Shown piece after piece: positions 37,163 to 46,151 of a stretch of DNA of 64,000 bases. A model generated the notes under the pieces. It was not told the DNA's origin and ran no database searches. It worked only from the letters and a program-made list of their open reading frames with translations. The position numbers and the translations under genes were made by a program. Each line of letters begins with the position of its first letter. Positions within the stretch are counted from its first letter, which is position 1. This DNA is from Pseudoalteromonas shioyasakiensis (lineage in GTDB: Bacteria; Pseudomonadota; Gammaproteobacteria; Enterobacterales; Alteromonadaceae), in the NCBI RefSeq assembly GCF_001550135.1, contig NZ_LRUE01000014.1, positions 186,001 through 250,000 on the forward strand. Direction: 5' to 3'.

Positions 37163-37808
37163 GGTTTAGTGCCTTAACAGCGTTAAGAACATCTAAAGGC
37201 TCTGCTCTAAGTGTGTAATCTTCATGAGCAAAAGCAAATTTAATCACCCCTTGGCTATCAATAACATAGGTTGCTGGTAGTGGTAATTCGTAACTTTCGT
37301 CACCATTGGCTTTTGGAATATCTAAACCAAGTTGATGGTAAACAGGGATTAAGCGTTCATCTAAGGTGAATACCAAGCCACACTTTTTAGCCAAAGAGTT
37401 AGACACATCAGAAAGCACCGTATAAGCCAGCTCGTTTTGCTGTTGGGTAGACAGTGATTCATCAGGTAACTGAGGCGAAACAGCAACTAACTGTGCATTT
37501 TGATCAGCAAATGCTTGTTGCATATTGTTAAGTGCGCGAAGCTCTAAGTTACAATACGGGCACCAGCCACCACGGTAAAAACTCAGCACAAGCGGGCCTT
37601 TCGCTAGCAACTCAGCCGAGCTGATTTGTTTGCCCTTGCTGTCGGGTAATTCAAATGCTGGAAACTTATCACCGATGTTTAAAGCATGTTTACTTAATTG
37701 TTCTGCAATCAGTTTTTCAGTCGTGACATCCATCAAATTTAAGATATCAGCTGGGACATTGGCTTTCTTTTGCACTTCAAATGCGTCGATTTGGGTTTTT
37801 AAAGACAT
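37155..37808 (-). CDS. Peroxiredoxin-like thiol protein (AhpC/TSA family)
   Basis: Thioredoxin-fold protein with the segment LSFYRGGWCPYCNLELRAL, in which the first Cys of CPYC is the likely peroxidatic residue; the CPYC pair resembles the redox-active disulfide of the peroxiredoxin-like subfamily. ATG 37808 is used because GGAG lies just before it; the ATG at 37823 would put that site in the coding region. 217 residues. No signal peptide. It starts an operon with the exported HAD protein and is divergent from a LysR regulator, which probably controls it. Confidence 0.85.
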   Translation of the reverse strand: MSLKTQIDAFEVQKKANVPADILNLMDVTTEKLIAEQLSKHALNIGDKFPAFELPDSKGKQISSAELLAKGPLVLSFYRGGWCPYCNLELRALNNMQQAFADQNAQLVAVSPQLPDESLSTQQQNELAYTVLSDVSNSLAKKCGLVFTLDERLIPVYHQLGLDIPKANGDESYELPLPATYVIDSQGVIKFAFAHEDYTLRAEPLDVLNAVKALNHV

Positions 37809-37914
37809 ACATACTCCAATCATTTTTTACAATTTGTAGCAAGTATAGAGTTTTAAATTTTTATATATACAATACAAAACTGAAACCTAAATTCGAAAAT
37901 GTTGAATCAAAGCC

Positions 37915-38790
37915 ATGTACAGTTTATGTGATTTAGAAACCTTTATTGCCATAGTTGAAAACCAAGGTGTAGTTGCTGCCGCTAAAGCTCAGGGCCTCTC
38001 ACCTGCAACGGTAAGTCATCGCTTAAGTAAGTTAGAAAAAGCATTAAGTACTGTATTGTTGTTTCGTGATAGTCGGCGAATACGCTTATCACCAGCAGGA
38101 GAGCTGTTTTATCAACGAGCTGGTGCCATTTTAGAAGCTTTATATGATGCTGAGCATCAAATTGGCGCACGGGGCTCAGCGGTTACAGGGCTTTTAAGAG
38201 TCACTATGCCGCCTTGGGTCTTTTCGAAATTTGTAATGCCACAGCTTGGCCACTTTGAACAGCAATATCCCGACTTAAAACTCGATTTTATGATTACAGA
38301 TCAATTTGTGAATATTGTTGATGACGCACAAGATGTGGCTATTCGGGTAGGTCAGTTGGCAGATTCAAACCTGCTTTCTCGTAAGCTTGTTAGTAACTCT
38401 CGTATTTTGTGCGCAGCACCGAGTTATATTGAAAAATATGGGCAACCTAAGTCGGTGGCTGATCTTAAAGACCATTACTGGGTGTGTTTGCCATGGCAGC
38501 GACAGCTTAAGTTTAACGAAGGCGGGCAAATAGTTAATTATAATGCGAGAACGCGTTTTACTGTATCTAACTCAGATAACATGACACAGGCGGCGATTGC
38601 AGGCCATGGCATAGCGATTAAATCTTATATTGCAATTAAAGATGATTTAGCCGAAGGACGGTTAATCGAAATACTCCCTAATAGCCTCGTAGATGCTGAC
38701 GCACCAGTGTGGTTTTTAAAACCACAAAACAGCCTAGTGACGCGCAAAACAGAGGTTTTTTATGAGTTTATGAAATCTTTGTTTACCTAA
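37915..38790 (+). CDS. LysR-family transcriptional regulator
   Basis: A 291-residue LysR regulator: winged helix-turn-helix at 1-60 (VVAAAKAQGLSPATVSHRLSKLEKAL, seen in parts) and a periplasmic-binding-protein-like effector domain (about 90-290) with GLLRVTMPPWVFSKFVMPQL. It belongs to the group close to DmlR/AaeR-like regulators. It is divergent from the peroxiredoxin-HAD pair across 106 bases, the usual layout for a LysR regulator and its target; an oxidative signal is an attractive but unproven inducer. Confidence 0.93.
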   Translation: MYSLCDLETFIAIVENQGVVAAAKAQGLSPATVSHRLSKLEKALSTVLLFRDSRRIRLSPAGELFYQRAGAILEALYDAEHQIGARGSAVTGLLRVTMPPWVFSKFVMPQLGHFEQQYPDLKLDFMITDQFVNIVDDAQDVAIRVGQLADSNLLSRKLVSNSRILCAAPSYIEKYGQPKSVADLKDHYWVCLPWQRQLKFNEGGQIVNYNARTRFTVSNSDNMTQAAIAGHGIAIKSYIAIKDDLAEGRLIEILPNSLVDADAPVWFLKPQNSLVTRKTEVFYEFMKSLFT

Positions 38791-38875
38791 GGTACAAAAA
38801 CTTAACAAATGGCTTGTAATTAAACTGAAATCTCGTACCCTAAAGCAATAAAAATATAATAAAGGTGAGTTAAGG

Positions 38876-39436
38876 ATGACAGATCAAACTGGGGTTATCA
38901 CCGCTTTTACCGAGATATCGAGCAAGCTTAGGCGCTTTGTATCACGTATCGTCAGCCCTGATGATGTAGAAGATATTGTGCAAGAGACGTTTATAAAAAG
39001 TTATGAAGCTGATCTTAAGCAAAATATCGAATATACTCACAGTTACATGCTGAAAACGGCTAAGCATTTGGCGCTTAATCATATCGCTAAATGGGACAAT
39101 AAATACAAAGAATCGTTAGATGAACAACAGCAGGTTGAGCATCACATGCGTTCAATGGCACTTGAAGATGAAGTGACTTCTAAAGAGCGTTTTTTGTTTT
39201 TTTGCCGAGTGACTAACGAATTAAGCCCTCAGGTTAAAAAATGTTTTATCTTAAAAAAAGTCTATGGCTTAAGCCAAAAGGAAATTGCAGCTAAAATGAG
39301 TCTTAGCGAAAGTACTGTTGAAAAACATATAGCCAAAGGCTTATTACATGTTCACCGAGCAATGAAATCACACGACGTACAACCACAGGCATTTACCCCA
39401 ACCACAGAGTTCACTGAAAAAGAGGTGAACAAATGA
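38876..39436 (+). CDS. ECF sigma factor, FecI type
   Basis: RNA polymerase sigma-70 factor of the extracytoplasmic-function class, 186 residues. Region 2 contains VSPDDVEDIVQETFIKSYE, region 4 contains LSPQVKKCFILKKVYGLSQKEIA and the helix-turn-helix SLSESTVEKHIAKGL. Its stop overlaps the anti-sigma start (ATGA), and a STN-containing TonB receptor follows, the FecI-FecR-FecA surface signalling arrangement. Substrate of the system not known. AAGG precedes the ATG. Confidence 0.95.
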   Translation: MTDQTGVITAFTEISSKLRRFVSRIVSPDDVEDIVQETFIKSYEADLKQNIEYTHSYMLKTAKHLALNHIAKWDNKYKESLDEQQQVEHHMRSMALEDEVTSKERFLFFCRVTNELSPQVKKCFILKKVYGLSQKEIAAKMSLSESTVEKHIAKGLLHVHRAMKSHDVQPQAFTPTTEFTEKEVNK

Positions 39437-40503
39437 GTAATGTTCATCCATTTTCATCAAAAGACATGATTCAAGAGCAGGCGAGTCAATGGATCAGTGC
39501 AATTGATCGTGGCCTATCTAAAGATGAAGTAAGCCAATTACATTTGTGGGCTCACCAAAGTGCAGCTCATCAAGAGGCATTGTTTGAACTTGCGACCTTA
39601 TGGGATGAAATGAGTGTACTTAATGAGTTAAGTAGTTTGTTTCCTTATAAAGCACCGCAAAAACAACCAGCAGTGTTTGGTATGGCAACCGCTGCCAGCT
39701 TTTTAGTGGCAATGCTGCTTGGTTCTATCATGCTTATCTATTCAAGCTATTGGCAAAGTGAAGAAAACGATTACGCCAAATTTAGCAAAATTTACCGCAC
39801 CAAAGTGGGTGAGCAAGCTGAATTTGTGCTACCAGACAGCACTATTGTTCAGCTTAATACCAATACTAAACTCGAAGTTGCCTACTCAGGCGATCGCCGT
39901 CAGTTGATTTTGAGCCGCGGTGAAGGGCGCTTCAATGTTGCCAAAGATCCGAGCCGTCCGTTTACGGTTATTGCTGGTGACAAATCATTTACTGCACTTG
40001 GTACGGTGTTTAATGTTCAGCGAAATACTGCTTCAGACTTAGAGCTAGTGGTGACTGAGGGCAAGGTGATGATTGCTGATCCGAGTACGCAGGTTGATGC
40101 TAGCGACTTTAATCGTTTAAAAGATGCCTCAGATAACAGTGCAGATATTAAAGCGCTTCGCGCTAATGTTGTTGTATCTGGTGAGAAAGCACTAATAAAA
40201 CAAAGTAAAACAGAGCCAATTAAACAGTTATCGGTTGATGACGTACAACGTGATTTGGCATGGCAACAAGAAATGCTGATTTTTAATGGCGAGTCTTTAG
40301 GCGAAGCACTGCAAGAAGTAAGCCGTTATACTGCCACACGTTTTGAATTAAATGACCCAGAACTTGCCTCATTAAAAGTGGCTGGTGTGTTTAAAACTGG
40401 CGACATAAAAGGTTTGCTTGATTCTTTACAGGCCAACTTAGGTGTAGAACATCAACGTTTAGGTGAACATCGTGTTAGCTTAACTATCGCTGCAAAAGGT
40501 TAG
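39433..40503 (+). CDS. FecR-family anti-sigma / signal transducer
   Basis: Inner-membrane protein of 356 residues carrying the signal from the receptor to the sigma factor. N-terminal sigma-binding domain with QWISAIDRGLSKDEVSQL, one membrane helix at about 83-104 (MATAASFLVAMLLGSIMLIY), then the periplasmic FecR domain (VGEQAEFVLPDSTIVQLNTNT, GRFNVAKDPSRPFTVIAG) and a C-terminal STN-like/DUF4974 part (EALQEVSRYTATRFELND). It overlaps the sigma gene by 4 bases and precedes the receptor by 8. Confidence 0.95.
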   Translation: MSNVHPFSSKDMIQEQASQWISAIDRGLSKDEVSQLHLWAHQSAAHQEALFELATLWDEMSVLNELSSLFPYKAPQKQPAVFGMATAASFLVAMLLGSIMLIYSSYWQSEENDYAKFSKIYRTKVGEQAEFVLPDSTIVQLNTNTKLEVAYSGDRRQLILSRGEGRFNVAKDPSRPFTVIAGDKSFTALGTVFNVQRNTASDLELVVTEGKVMIADPSTQVDASDFNRLKDASDNSADIKALRANVVVSGEKALIKQSKTEPIKQLSVDDVQRDLAWQQEMLIFNGESLGEALQEVSRYTATRFELNDPELASLKVAGVFKTGDIKGLLDSLQANLGVEHQRLGEHRVSLTIAAKG

Positions 40504-40511
40504 TTCTGCCC

Positions 40512-43500
40512 ATGAGAATACGCCAATGTAATGATGTTAATTGTGCGCCACCTTCTCGTCACAAAAAATTAATTAAAAAAAAGTTAAATTTACATAGCGG
40601 ATTTTTCTTCCTCACTTGTTTGTTTAAATTGCGCAGTAAGCAATTGCCGTTGTTACCTGCCACTTTTGTTATTTATGGCCTCACAGCAGGCCAAGTAGCA
40701 ATAGCGGCTGAAAAACAGATGCTGCAATTTGACATCAAAGCGCAACGAGCTGATTTGGCGTTAATCGAATTTGCAAAGCAAACCGAACAAACAGTCATTT
40801 TTTCTTTCGAATTAGCAAAGCAATATCAAGCGCAATCTGTATTTGGTTTTTACACCAAACTTGATGCACTGAATGCGATGCTAGAAGGCACTGAGCTCGA
40901 TGCGGTTGTTGATCAACAAGGCTTGCTGAGTATAAAACTCAAACAAGTAGATAGGATAGATAATAACATGATCAAAGTATCAGGGGTCAGCGCTGCAGTC
41001 GTGCCATTACTGCTTGCCGCCAATACGCAAGCGTTAGCAGAAGATCAATCAGCAGAACAAAACATCGAAAAAATTGCCGTTGTCGGTAGCCGTGTAGCAG
41101 GACGCTCGGTTGAAGATTTACCGGTTCCGGTTGATATTTTAAGTGCCGAAGCACTCGAGAATACAGGTCAAACAGAAGTAGGCCGTATGCTTCAGGCCAT
41201 TGCACCGTCTTTTAACTTTTCAAGCTCGTCTATCAGTGATGGTACTGATGCACTTCGTCCTGCAACATTACGTGGCTTAGGGCCAGATCAAACCTTAGTT
41301 CTTATCAATGGTAAACGTCGCCACCAAGCAAGCCTTATTCACATTAATACGTCAGTAGGTCGTGGTACGGCGGGTACCGACATGAATGCTATTCCTGCTG
41401 CTGCAATCAAACGTATTGAAGTATTACGTGATGGTGCTGCTGCGCAATATGGTTCAGATGCCATTGCAGGTGTTATTAATATCGTATTAAAAGACGCTGA
41501 AGAGGGCGGTAAAGCAGCGATTAATTACGGTGAGTATTCAGAAGGCGATGGCGAAACTGTGACTGTTGATTTCAACAAAGGTTTTGCTTTAGGTGATGAA
41601 GGTTATTTAAATACCACAATCAACTACCGTGACCGTGCGCCGACAAACCGTGCAGGCCTTCATGGCTCATGTCAATTTTACGGCTGTACTGAACTTGATG
41701 ACGGTACGCTTTTAGCAGGCGACCCTCGTGAGTTAACGGCACCTCGTAATACGTTTAGAATTGGTGATGCAGATTCACAGCAATTTGCTCTAACCGTTAA
41801 CACAGGCTATGAGCTTGCTGGTGGTGAGCTATATGGCTTTATCACTTATTCAAATCGTGAAAACGAATCAGCAGCGTTTTTCCGTCACAACGCTAATGCT
41901 AATGGTAACCCTGTATTACAAGATGGTGATGCAACCATTCCTATGGGTTTCTTACCAAAAATTAATACTGTAATTGATGACGTGTCTTATAACTTTGGTT
42001 ATAAAAAATCGTTCGATAATGACTCAAGCATTGATTTATCGTACACCTACGGTGAAAACAGCATTGATTACACAACTAGTGACACTATCAACGGCTCTTA
42101 CGCTAACTACCTTCGCTATGACCAAGGTTTAACGGCCGATGAAATTCGTGCCACTATTCCGCGTTCAGCATATGCATATGGCCTTGAATTATCACTGCAA
42201 ACTCTAAACCTTGATTACACTAAAGATTACGACAACTTCTCATTAGCACTAGGTGCTGAGCTTCGTACCGATGAGTTCCGTATTCTTGAAGGTAGCGAAT
42301 ACGCATACCGTGATTACGACACTGTTGATGGTATGAGCATCTATTCTGGCTTGAATGGCGGGGTTGGTAGTGTTGACGCTGCAAGCGGCACGCAAGGTTT
42401 TGGTGGTTCAGATCCGGCATCATCAGTTGATGAGTCGCGCGATGTAATCTCATTCTATATGGATGCAGAAACCTATGTTATCGATGATGTAATTATTTCA
42501 GGTGCGGTACGTTACGATAACTACAAAGGTTTTGGTGACACAGTTAACTTTAAGTTAGCGGGTAACTGGTCTGTCACTGAAGATGTGTCTTTACGTGGTG
42601 CATTAAGCACTGGTTTTAGAGCACCTTCTATGCAACAACTTTACTTTAATAACGTAAGTACTCAGTTTGTTGTAGGTGATGATGGCAGCTTAGTGGCTGA
42701 GCAAGTAGGTACGTTCAGAAACGACAGTACTTTAGCGCAATCAATTGGTATTCCTAAGCTAAAAGAAGAAAAATCACAAAACCGTAGTTTAGGTATTGTG
42801 TATAACGTTACCGACAATATCAATTTAACCATTGACTACTACTCGATTGATATCGACGACCGTATCGTTATTTCAAACCGTTTAGGTAAAGGTTTATCAG
42901 ATACGCTAGATGCTGCACTTGAAAGCTCAGGCGCAGGTGCGGGTCAGTTCTTCTTAAACGGAGCAGACACAGAAACAGAAGGTGTTGATTTAGTTGCCAC
43001 ATGGAACACAGAAGGTCTTGGCGGTACGCTAGATTTCACCTTTGCTGCTAACTTCACTAAAACTGATGTGGTTGATTTATTCACGCCATCAGGCAGTGGT
43101 CTTGAGACTATTCCAGTAGAAGATGTGTTTTCTGCCCAAGAAACATCAATTATCGAAGAATGGCAACCAGAAGACCGCATTAACTTAAGTGCGCTTTACC
43201 GTTTAGAAGATTGGACTGTAAACCTATCTCTAAACCGTTACGGCGAATACACAGTTGAAGATGGTGGTCGTCAAACATACGGTGCTGAAATCTTAACTGA
43301 TGTTAAAGTTAACTACTTCTTTAACGAAAACCTGTCATTTAACATTGGTGCAAATAACTTATTTGATGTTTACCCAGATAAGAACACCATTGGTAATTCA
43401 CGCTCGGGTACGATTGTTGACGCTAGCGGCAACACAATTGTTTCAAGCCCTGGTGTATTCACTTACTCACGTCGTTCAGCACCATTTGGTTTTAACGGTG

Positions 43501-43535
43501 CGTACTACTACGTAGGTGCAGAGTACAAGTTCTAA
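40512..43535 (+). CDS. TonB-dependent transducer with STN domain and internal signal-like segment
   Basis: A 1007-residue receptor of the FecA type. Long basic N-region, hydrophobic export segment about 45-65 (ending VAIA), STN signalling domain about 70-145 (MLQFDIKAQRADLALIEFAK), then plug and barrel ending in VGAEYKF. The plug shows ATLRGLGPDQTLVLINGKRR and DGAAAQYGSDAIAGVINIVL. At Met153 a second signal-peptide-like stretch begins (MIKVSGVSAAVVPLLLAANT, with QALA next), as if an ordinary receptor gene had been joined in frame behind an STN module. AGGA lies 11 bases before this ATG (40968). Third gene of the sigma/anti-sigma operon; ligand unknown. Confidence 0.93.
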   Translation: MRIRQCNDVNCAPPSRHKKLIKKKLNLHSGFFFLTCLFKLRSKQLPLLPATFVIYGLTAGQVAIAAEKQMLQFDIKAQRADLALIEFAKQTEQTVIFSFELAKQYQAQSVFGFYTKLDALNAMLEGTELDAVVDQQGLLSIKLKQVDRIDNNMIKVSGVSAAVVPLLLAANTQALAEDQSAEQNIEKIAVVGSRVAGRSVEDLPVPVDILSAEALENTGQTEVGRMLQAIAPSFNFSSSSISDGTDALRPATLRGLGPDQTLVLINGKRRHQASLIHINTSVGRGTAGTDMNAIPAAAIKRIEVLRDGAAAQYGSDAIAGVINIVLKDAEEGGKAAINYGEYSEGDGETVTVDFNKGFALGDEGYLNTTINYRDRAPTNRAGLHGSCQFYGCTELDDGTLLAGDPRELTAPRNTFRIGDADSQQFALTVNTGYELAGGELYGFITYSNRENESAAFFRHNANANGNPVLQDGDATIPMGFLPKINTVIDDVSYNFGYKKSFDNDSSIDLSYTYGENSIDYTTSDTINGSYANYLRYDQGLTADEIRATIPRSAYAYGLELSLQTLNLDYTKDYDNFSLALGAELRTDEFRILEGSEYAYRDYDTVDGMSIYSGLNGGVGSVDAASGTQGFGGSDPASSVDESRDVISFYMDAETYVIDDVIISGAVRYDNYKGFGDTVNFKLAGNWSVTEDVSLRGALSTGFRAPSMQQLYFNNVSTQFVVGDDGSLVAEQVGTFRNDSTLAQSIGIPKLKEEKSQNRSLGIVYNVTDNINLTIDYYSIDIDDRIVISNRLGKGLSDTLDAALESSGAGAGQFFLNGADTETEGVDLVATWNTEGLGGTLDFTFAANFTKTDVVDLFTPSGSGLETIPVEDVFSAQETSIIEEWQPEDRINLSALYRLEDWTVNLSLNRYGEYTVEDGGRQTYGAEILTDVKVNYFFNENLSFNIGANNLFDVYPDKNTIGNSRSGTIVDASGNTIVSSPGVFTYSRRSAPFGFNGAYYYVGAEYKF

Positions 43536-43567
43536 ACTCCCTTTAGATTCCTTTATTATTTAACTTG

Positions 43568-43592
43568 CAAAGGGCCGTTAGGCCCTTTTTTA
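43568..43592 (+). terminator. Intrinsic terminator of the surface signalling operon
   Basis: AAGGGCC and GGCCCTT pair around GTTA, followed by TTTT. It separates the receptor from phnW, so the two are independent transcripts. Confidence 0.9.
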
Positions 43593-43642
43593 ATGCAGTC
43601 ATAAAAACTTCACTTTTTTTATCAACATAAATCCCTAATAAT

Positions 43643-43660
43643 ATCTGGACTAGACCAGAT
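43643..43660. promoter_or_regulatory. Palindromic operator copy 1 upstream of phnW
   Basis: ATCTGGACTAGACCAGAT, a near-perfect dyad (ATCTGG...CCAGAT arms with CTAG at the centre), 16 bases before the phnW ATG. An identical 18-base copy lies at 52569-52586 before the island's TonB receptor. The symmetry and core suit a GntR/UTRA dimer, and such a regulator is encoded between the two sites. Confidence 0.8.
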
Positions 43661-43676
43661 TTAGGCGATATTAAAA

Positions 43677-44771
43677 ATGAATGAATACTTACTGTTAACT
43701 CCTGGCCCATTAACAACATCGGATACTGTAAAACAAGCGATGTTAAAGGATTGGTGTACATGGGATGACGATTATAACTTAGGTGTTGTACAGGCTATTC
43801 GTAGCAAACTTGTAACTTTATCCACTAAAAGCAATGACTATACGTGCACATTAATGCAGGGCAGTGGCACTGCGAGTGTAGAAAGTGCTTTAGGTAGTTT
43901 AGTCGCAAATGAGCATAAGTTATTGATAATAAACAATGGCGCGTATGGTAAACGGATGGCAGAAATTGCCCAGTATTTAGGCATTGACCATTGTGTTTTA
44001 AATTACACTGAAACTCAGCTACCAAACTGTGACGACATTGAAAAAACACTCTTGAGCGATGAAAAAATTAGTCATGTTGCAATGGTGCACTGCGAAACGA
44101 CGACTGGCATGCTAAACCCAGCAAAGCAAGTTGGCGAACTATTATCACGCCATAACAAAGTGTATATTTTAGACGCTATGAGCAGCTTTGGTGGCGTACC
44201 GTTTGACTTAGCAGATTGGCACATTGATGTAATGATAAGCTCATCTAATAAGTGTATTCAAGGTGTTCCAGGTTTTGGTTTTGTTATTTGCAAACGTGAC
44301 TTAATTGAAGACTCTCAGGGTGTTGCACGTTCGTTGTCACTTGATTTACATGCACAGTGGCAGTGTATGGAGAACAACCAAGGTAAATGGCGTTTCACAT
44401 CTCCCACACATGTTGTACGCGCATTTCATCAAGCTCTTATTGAATTAGAACAAGAGGGTGGTATTGCAGCACGTCATAAGCGTTATAAAAACAATCAGCA
44501 ACTCTTAGTGACTGCGATGAGAGATTTAGGTTTTGAAACACTCTTAGATGATAGCTTACATTCACCGATTATCACCTCATTTTATTCTCCAACAGCAAAT
44601 GGGTATGACTTTAAAGAGTTTTATTTGTTGCTTAAAAACCAAGGGTTTGTGATTTACCCAGGTAAGGTGTCAGATGCTGATTGCTTTAGAATTGGCAATA
44701 TTGGTCATGTGTTCGAAAACGATATTACACGTTTAATTAAAGCAATATCAAACAGCAGATATTGGTTATAA
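43677..44771 (+). CDS. phnW: 2-aminoethylphosphonate-pyruvate transaminase PhnW
   Basis: PLP enzyme that turns 2-aminoethylphosphonate and pyruvate into phosphonoacetaldehyde and alanine. The start [20 protein letters not shown], the GSGTASVES loop, Asp166 ([10 protein letters not shown]) and the PLP lysine Lys192 in [14 protein letters not shown] are diagnostic. 364 residues, full length. It is alone on the + strand, convergent with the rest of the phosphonate island, with the 18-base operator just upstream. Its product is the substrate of PhnX encoded 3 kb away. Confidence 0.96.
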   Translation: MNEYLLLTPGPLTTSDTVKQAMLKDWCTWDDDYNLGVVQAIRSKLVTLSTKSNDYTCTLMQGSGTASVESALGSLVANEHKLLIINNGAYGKRMAEIAQYLGIDHCVLNYTETQLPNCDDIEKTLLSDEKISHVAMVHCETTTGMLNPAKQVGELLSRHNKVYILDAMSSFGGVPFDLADWHIDVMISSSNKCIQGVPGFGFVICKRDLIEDSQGVARSLSLDLHAQWQCMENNQGKWRFTSPTHVVRAFHQALIELEQEGGIAARHKRYKNNQQLLVTAMRDLGFETLLDDSLHSPIITSFYSPTANGYDFKEFYLLLKNQGFVIYPGKVSDADCFRIGNIGHVFENDITRLIKAISNSRYWL

Positions 44772-44788
44772 AGAATGTTCACCCGTGT

Positions 44789-44816
44789 AAAGGCTTTGTT
44801 TAACAAAGCCTTTTTT
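44789..44816. terminator. Bidirectional terminator between phnW and phnR
   Basis: AAAGGCTTTGTT and AACAAAGCCTTT form a 12-base stem with T-runs or A-runs on each side. Confidence 0.9.
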
Positions 44817-44827
44817 CATTTATTGCC

Positions 44828-45514
44828 TTAGTGACCTTCGACAGTCATTTCAATGGCATTATGCAACCAATACTCAATATTGTAATCCACTAAACTTCCT
44901 AGTTCATCAAAGCGTTTACGAATAACTTTTAAACAGGGAGTACCACTATTTTTTTGCAATACCTGTGCTACATCGTCAGGAAGGACAGTCACACTAATTG
45001 CGCACTGCTCATTGACTACATTTGTTGCGTATTGATTTGCCATTATTTGTGTTATCGAGCCATTTAGGTTGTGCTCAGCAAGGCTATCAAAACGCGCAGC
45101 ATCACAAAAAATATCTTCAAACATCACTAAGCGCTCATCAAGGCTGCGGGCACGTTGCAAATGGTGCAAAGTTGATGCAGAAAATTCTGCTTTTAAATCA
45201 TGATTGCTAATTTCTTGATGGCTAATCACTTGGGTATCAGCAACAAAGCCTTGTTGTTTTGCCAGTTCATAAAAGTTTACTTTAGTGGCAGGGTTCCACT
45301 TAAGTTTTGTTGGCGTTACAAACCAACCACGGCGCGTTTGGCTATAGATCAATCCTTCAGCTTCTAAACGAAGTAGTGCCTCACGGACTGTAATACGGGT
45401 CGAGTTAAATTGTTCTTGTAACAAACGCTCAGAAGGGAGCTTGTCACCCGTGTTCAGAGTCCCTTCGCTTAGTAATTGATGTATGTAATTTCTGATTTGT
45501 TGATATAAAAGCAT
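44828..45514 (-). CDS. phnR: GntR/UTRA regulator of phosphonate utilisation, PhnR-like
   Basis: A 228-residue GntR-family regulator: winged helix at 1-65 (LPSERLLQEQFNSTRITVRE, then ALLRLEAEGLIYSQTRRGWF) and a UTRA effector domain (about 85-225) with LQRARSLDERLVMFEDIF and a terminal DYNIEYWLHNAIEM. Position inside the aminophosphonate island and two identical palindromes at its borders support a PhnR role. It lies 64 bases after the HD gene and is probably the last gene of the long minus-strand transcript. The effector could be an aminophosphonate or phosphonoacetaldehyde. Confidence 0.88.
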   Translation of the reverse strand: MLLYQQIRNYIHQLLSEGTLNTGDKLPSERLLQEQFNSTRITVREALLRLEAEGLIYSQTRRGWFVTPTKLKWNPATKVNFYELAKQQGFVADTQVISHQEISNHDLKAEFSASTLHHLQRARSLDERLVMFEDIFCDAARFDSLAEHNLNGSITQIMANQYATNVVNEQCAISVTVLPDDVAQVLQKNSGTPCLKVIRKRFDELGSLVDYNIEYWLHNAIEMTVEGH

Positions 45515-45578
45515 ACCGTGCCTTTTTGCTAAATACAGCTTTAGCTTAACTGATAATAAAAGGATTTATAACGTTTGA

Positions 45579-46139
45579 TTATGAAATTAAATAGTTATCT
45601 AAGTAATCTAGCCAAAAAGAAAGTGGTTCAATATGCATATTTGGATCTTTTGCACAGTCGTCAAGTTCTCTTAATTGTAAAATTTCTTCAAAATATGGCT
45701 GGGCTGCAAATTGATTAGCTTGTTGTAACGACAAAGGGCCACCTTGTTGTTGCAAGGTGAGTGTACTGGCAGGCGAAAGTGTTTGCTCATAACCAGCATT
45801 CTTTGCGACTAAATAGCGTTTAGCTTGAACATGTTGAGAAACCATGGCAACGACAGCAGCATTAAAGTTATTTTCTTTTAAAAAAATTGCGCCAAGCTCG
45901 CAGTGATTGACATATCCTTGCTTGGTCATCGTGAGATTTTGCTGCTGTGCGATTAAATGCCCAATATCATGTAAAAATGCAGCAACGACAGTATCAGCGC
46001 TTAATTTTTGCTGCAATGCAAGCCCAGCGCACTGGGCTGCATGAGAATACTGAGTACAAATTTCGTCATAGTGTTGGTAACCAAACTGCTCAAATAAATA
46101 ACGGATCTGTGTAATTGTTGGTTGGTGTGTAATGGTCAT
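45579..46139 (-). CDS. PhnZ-like HD-domain oxygenase for hydroxylated aminophosphonate
   Basis: HD-domain protein of 186 residues of the type linked to phosphonate operons. PhnZ itself oxidatively cleaves 2-amino-1-hydroxyethylphosphonate to glycine and phosphate at a di-iron site. Putative ligands: His33, His57-Asp58 (FLHDIGH), His61, His79 (NHCELGA), His103 (SQHVQAKRYL) and Asp160 or Asp161 (RELDD). The QHVQAKRYLV and QQGGPLS segments agree with my memory of PhnZ. The substrate-sensing Tyr-x2-Glu of PhnZ is here HYDE (residues 23-26), i.e. Tyr-x-Glu. No PhnY-type hydroxylase is nearby. It lies 12 bases after the FAD oxidase gene. Confidence 0.82.
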   Translation of the reverse strand: MTITHQPTITQIRYLFEQFGYQHYDEICTQYSHAAQCAGLALQQKLSADTVVAAFLHDIGHLIAQQQNLTMTKQGYVNHCELGAIFLKENNFNAAVVAMVSQHVQAKRYLVAKNAGYEQTLSPASTLTLQQQGGPLSLQQANQFAAQPYFEEILQLRELDDCAKDPNMHIEPLSFWLDYLDNYLIS

Positions 46140-46151
46140 CTTAAAAAAGCT

